Shown here: one piece after another, positions 5,030 through 6,896 of the stretch
Layout of the letters: each line of letters begins with the position of its first letter
How positions within the stretch are numbered: the stretch's first letter is position 1
DNA from: a bacterium
GTDB lineage: Bacteria; Spirochaetota; UBA4802; UBA5550
DNA: 6,896 bases
Assembly: GCA_024224995.1 (NCBI GenBank)
Contig: JAAENB010001243.1
Span: 1 to 6,896 of the forward strand
Direction: 5' to 3'
Notes under the pieces: model-generated
Databases searched by the model: none
Seen by the model: the letters and a program-made list of their open reading frames with translations, nothing else
Told to the model about the DNA's origin: nothing
Position numbers and translations under genes: made by a program

Positions 5030-6025
5030 ATGAATTATTTGACCTTGTTTAAAAAAACAAACCTGTTCTATGGTTTTATCATACTGATTCTTCTTTTTTG
5101 TTCTCCCGGAGCGCTCCATGCTGTTGCCTGGACCTTTGGCATTGATGACGCAGGCAGGCATGAGTTTGTTCTGGAACTGGACCCTTATTATTCTGATGTG
5201 GAGTATATTTATTCCATTACGTCGGCGCCGATCCCCAAGATTTATCTTGAGAAAGAATGGAGCGCCTATTGGTACCTGTTTACGAATATGTACAAACCCC
5301 GGTTTATCCTCCTGGAGGCCAGCGCCTACCCGCTTCCCATTGCCGGGGTCTATATCAAAAAATACGCCAGGGATTTTTATGACGATACCGAGGTTTACTC
5401 CCACCTGAATATTATCAAAGCCATTACCGAAGGCTTTCCCGAGCCCTATGCCTTTTCCCTCTTTCTGGGCAATGTGACCGATTATGTTGAAGGTGAAGGA
5501 GAAGAGATGGAGATCGTGGGCAAGGGGTTCAGCGGCCTGCTCTTCAGTTACGGCAACAAACACATTGTCGACAATACCATGGTTAACGATCACTGGATGG
5601 AAACGGAGATCAAACTTAAAGGCTCCGATATCCGGGGAAAACACGACCTCTCATGGAGCTACAGCCTGGGCGCCAAATTCCATTTTAACGATGAGATCAA
5701 AGATGCCCTGTATCTCTCCATCAAAAGAAGCCGTATCGATTTTGTTGATGAGGACATTAACTTCCTCTGGAAGTTCTTAACCAGGAACAGCGAACAGGAG
5801 TTCCGCATCGATTTTCACCTCCAGGAATTCTACAAAGGAAAAGTCACCCGCTATCATTTCCTCTTTGGAAAAAAATTCCCCATTGACGACGGCACCGTCA
5901 CGCTCTCCCTGGGTTTTGGTGTTATTAAGATCATGTCAAGCGGCTATACCGGTACATTGGAGCAGCAGATCAATGACCGGTGGAGTTTTATGATCCGGCC
6001 CAATATTCATATAAAATTGGACTAA
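5030..6025 (+). CDS. Probable outer-membrane or periplasmic beta-rich protein, unknown function
   Basis: The family is not recognised. The 331-residue product begins with a signal peptide: Lys-containing n-region (MNYLTLFKK), hydrophobic core (about 11-24), and likely cleavage after Ala31 (ALHA) or Ala33 (AVA). Cys24 sits in LLFC, which is not a valid lipobox. The mature part has many alternating polar and aromatic stretches typical of membrane beta strands, for example about 208-232 and 275-331, such as FRIDFHLQEF and SFMIRPNIHIKLD at the end. An acidic patch (EGEGEEME) lies near 155-162. A barrel is an inference from pattern only; the C-terminal residue is Asp rather than the usual aromatic. 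The ATG has GGAG 15 nt upstream, which is distant, but an in-frame stop at 5021 rules out a longer form. It is divergent from the Nudix gene and has its own good promoter. Confidence 0.85.
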   Translation: MNYLTLFKKTNLFYGFIILILLFCSPGALHAVAWTFGIDDAGRHEFVLELDPYYSDVEYIYSITSAPIPKIYLEKEWSAYWYLFTNMYKPRFILLEASAYPLPIAGVYIKKYARDFYDDTEVYSHLNIIKAITEGFPEPYAFSLFLGNVTDYVEGEGEEMEIVGKGFSGLLFSYGNKHIVDNTMVNDHWMETEIKLKGSDIRGKHDLSWSYSLGAKFHFNDEIKDALYLSIKRSRIDFVDEDINFLWKFLTRNSEQEFRIDFHLQEFYKGKVTRYHFLFGKKFPIDDGTVTLSLGFGVIKIMSSGYTGTLEQQINDRWSFMIRPNIHIKLD

Positions 6026-6053
6026 CCCTGGTGTGTAGGGGCCTGTTCCCGCC

Positions 6054-6077
6054 CTCCGCTCACTTCGGCTCCGCTCA
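6054..6077. repeat. CTCCGCTCA direct repeat with dispersed motif
   Basis: CTCCGCTCA occurs at 6054-6062 and 6069-6077. The overlapping CTTCGGCTCCGCTC (6063-6076) is the exact reverse complement of 4243-4256. Both copies lie shortly after a gene's stop codon. An A run (6077-6082) and a T run (6089-6096) follow and could pair weakly, giving a possible but poor terminator for the outer-membrane gene. Confidence 0.45.
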
Positions 6078-6085
6078 AAAAAGAG

Positions 6086-6114
6086 TTGTTTTTTTTAACA
6101 TGCTTATTTAGAGT
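6086..6114 (+). promoter_or_regulatory. Weak candidate promoter of the last gene
   Basis: TTGTTT (6086-6091) and TAGAGT (6109-6114) are 17 bp apart in a strongly AT-rich stretch. Matches are 3 of 6 and 4 of 6, so it is only a candidate. The preceding GC-rich repeat and the 134-bp gap suggest that the last gene is transcribed separately. Confidence 0.25.
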
Positions 6115-6159
6115 AACAAAAAATTGTCTAAAATTCAAAAATAAATCAGGGAGGAAGTC

Positions 6160-6896
6160 ATGAAGAAAATTATTTTAGCTCTTTTGCTGTTTGGAGTTAT
6201 TTTATCCGTTTTATCCGTTTTTGCCGACGGTGCTCGAAGAGTTGGCACCGGTATTGAATGGGAGGCTCATAACATAAGAGTTGTTGTTACTAATGGAAAG
6301 GATGATAAGTTTATAAGCTTGAAAGGATTATATAGCAAGAAGTTGTTTAAGACGAAGGGATGGAAAGTAGGCAAGGGTGATGTTGAAAAAAAAGGTTTCC
6401 CATTCCTTCATGAAGGCTCGTTGATTAAGACTGTAATTGACAATAATGATAATGGTATAGATGCGTGTCCGGAAATAGTTTCAATGGGAGTTTCGACTAT
6501 AAAAAAAGAGATTTTGATTGCTCGCAGTAGAGCAATGGCATTGTTGTACAAAACAATGAAAACTGCCTATCTAAAAAACGATGTCGAAAAAAAGAGTTTA
6601 CGCAAGGGAACACATGAAAAATGTGTTGCCGCAAAAGATATTATATTCCATTATCATAGAGAGATAGAAGAGGATAGTTTTTTAAAAGAAGACCAGGATG
6701 ATAAACCTGGGACTCCTCGCTGGGAGCTATGGCTTATAAAAGACAGCAATGAATGGAGAAATCAACTACAAGTAAGTAACAGGATAGTTGACGCAAAAGC
6801 CGCAAAACTTTATTTTTGCAGTCAAGGCGAAGATGCTAGCGACGTAGAAGAGGTTGTGTATCATCTGAATTTTGGAATACCGCTAAGTGACCTGTA
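6160..6896 (+). CDS. Secreted protein of unknown function (3' end beyond window)
   Basis: An open frame of 245 codons runs to the window end without a stop, so the product is partial. The start is well supported: GGGAGG (6149-6154) lies 5 nt before ATG. The signal peptide (MKKIILALLLFGVILSVLSVFA) has likely cleavage after Ala22 (VFA), with no lipobox, so the protein should be periplasmic or exported. I do not recognise a domain. Visible points are a loop-like DNNDNGIDACPE (94-105), which has Asp, Asn, Asn, Gly and Glu at EF-hand-like positions but Asp where a hydrophobic residue is expected, and Cys103, Cys155 and Cys220. Trp-rich PRWELWLIKDSNEW lies at 186-199. Its bases are clearly more AT-rich than the other genes here, with codons such as ATA and AGA frequent, which hints at a different origin. 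Confidence 0.85.
   Translation, partial: MKKIILALLLFGVILSVLSVFADGARRVGTGIEWEAHNIRVVVTNGKDDKFISLKGLYSKKLFKTKGWKVGKGDVEKKGFPFLHEGSLIKTVIDNNDNGIDACPEIVSMGVSTIKKEILIARSRAMALLYKTMKTAYLKNDVEKKSLRKGTHEKCVAAKDIIFHYHREIEEDSFLKEDQDDKPGTPRWELWLIKDSNEWRNQLQVSNRIVDAKAAKLYFCSQGEDASDVEEVVYHLNFGIPLSDL

Noticed and set aside
5027..5644. Minus-strand open frame opposite the outer-membrane gene
   Set aside because: The plus strand has a signal peptide, a promoter and continuous coding pattern; the reverse frame has no start context.

Overview
The window reads like a chromosomal stretch of a Gram-negative (diderm) bacterium. The evidence is a twin-arginine exported enzyme, a lipoprotein with a good lipobox, a probable outer-membrane beta-barrel protein and a further secreted protein. 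No gene fixes the phylum. The style (many exported proteins of unknown function, with GC-rich palindromic repeats between genes) would suit an environmental spirochaete or desulfobacterial lineage, but that is a guess. No transposase, integrase, phage, CRISPR, tRNA or rRNA gene is visible.

Layout. Positions 1-216 hold no gene but a highly structured repeat element. A Tat-exported metal-dependent amidohydrolase (302-1918, +) follows, then a 371-residue lipoprotein of unknown function (2104-3219, +). Convergent to these is a 217-residue multi-pass membrane protein of unknown function (3358-4011, -). A second, inverted copy of the repeat lies at 4087-4154. Next come a zinc-ribbon Nudix hydrolase (4274-4810, -) and, divergent from it, a 331-residue probable outer-membrane protein (5030-6025, +). 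An AT-rich gene for a secreted protein of unknown function (6160-6896, +) is cut off by the window end.

The most interesting structure is regulatory. A 27-bp operator-like palindrome occurs twice with 22 of 27 identical positions. One copy (4041-4067) sits on the -10 and start-site region of a good promoter for the membrane protein. The other (1917-1943) starts on the amidohydrolase stop codon, upstream of the lipoprotein gene. The whole three-gene block is bracketed by two inverted copies of a dispersed repeat whose inner ends carry TTGAGA or TTGACA, each pointing at the gene inside. I infer a small co-regulated envelope module controlled by a dimeric repressor encoded elsewhere. The sequence shows the sites, not the protein or the substrate.

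The Nudix and outer-membrane genes form a separate divergent pair. Their two candidate promoters lie back to back, with the -35 boxes only 7 bp apart.
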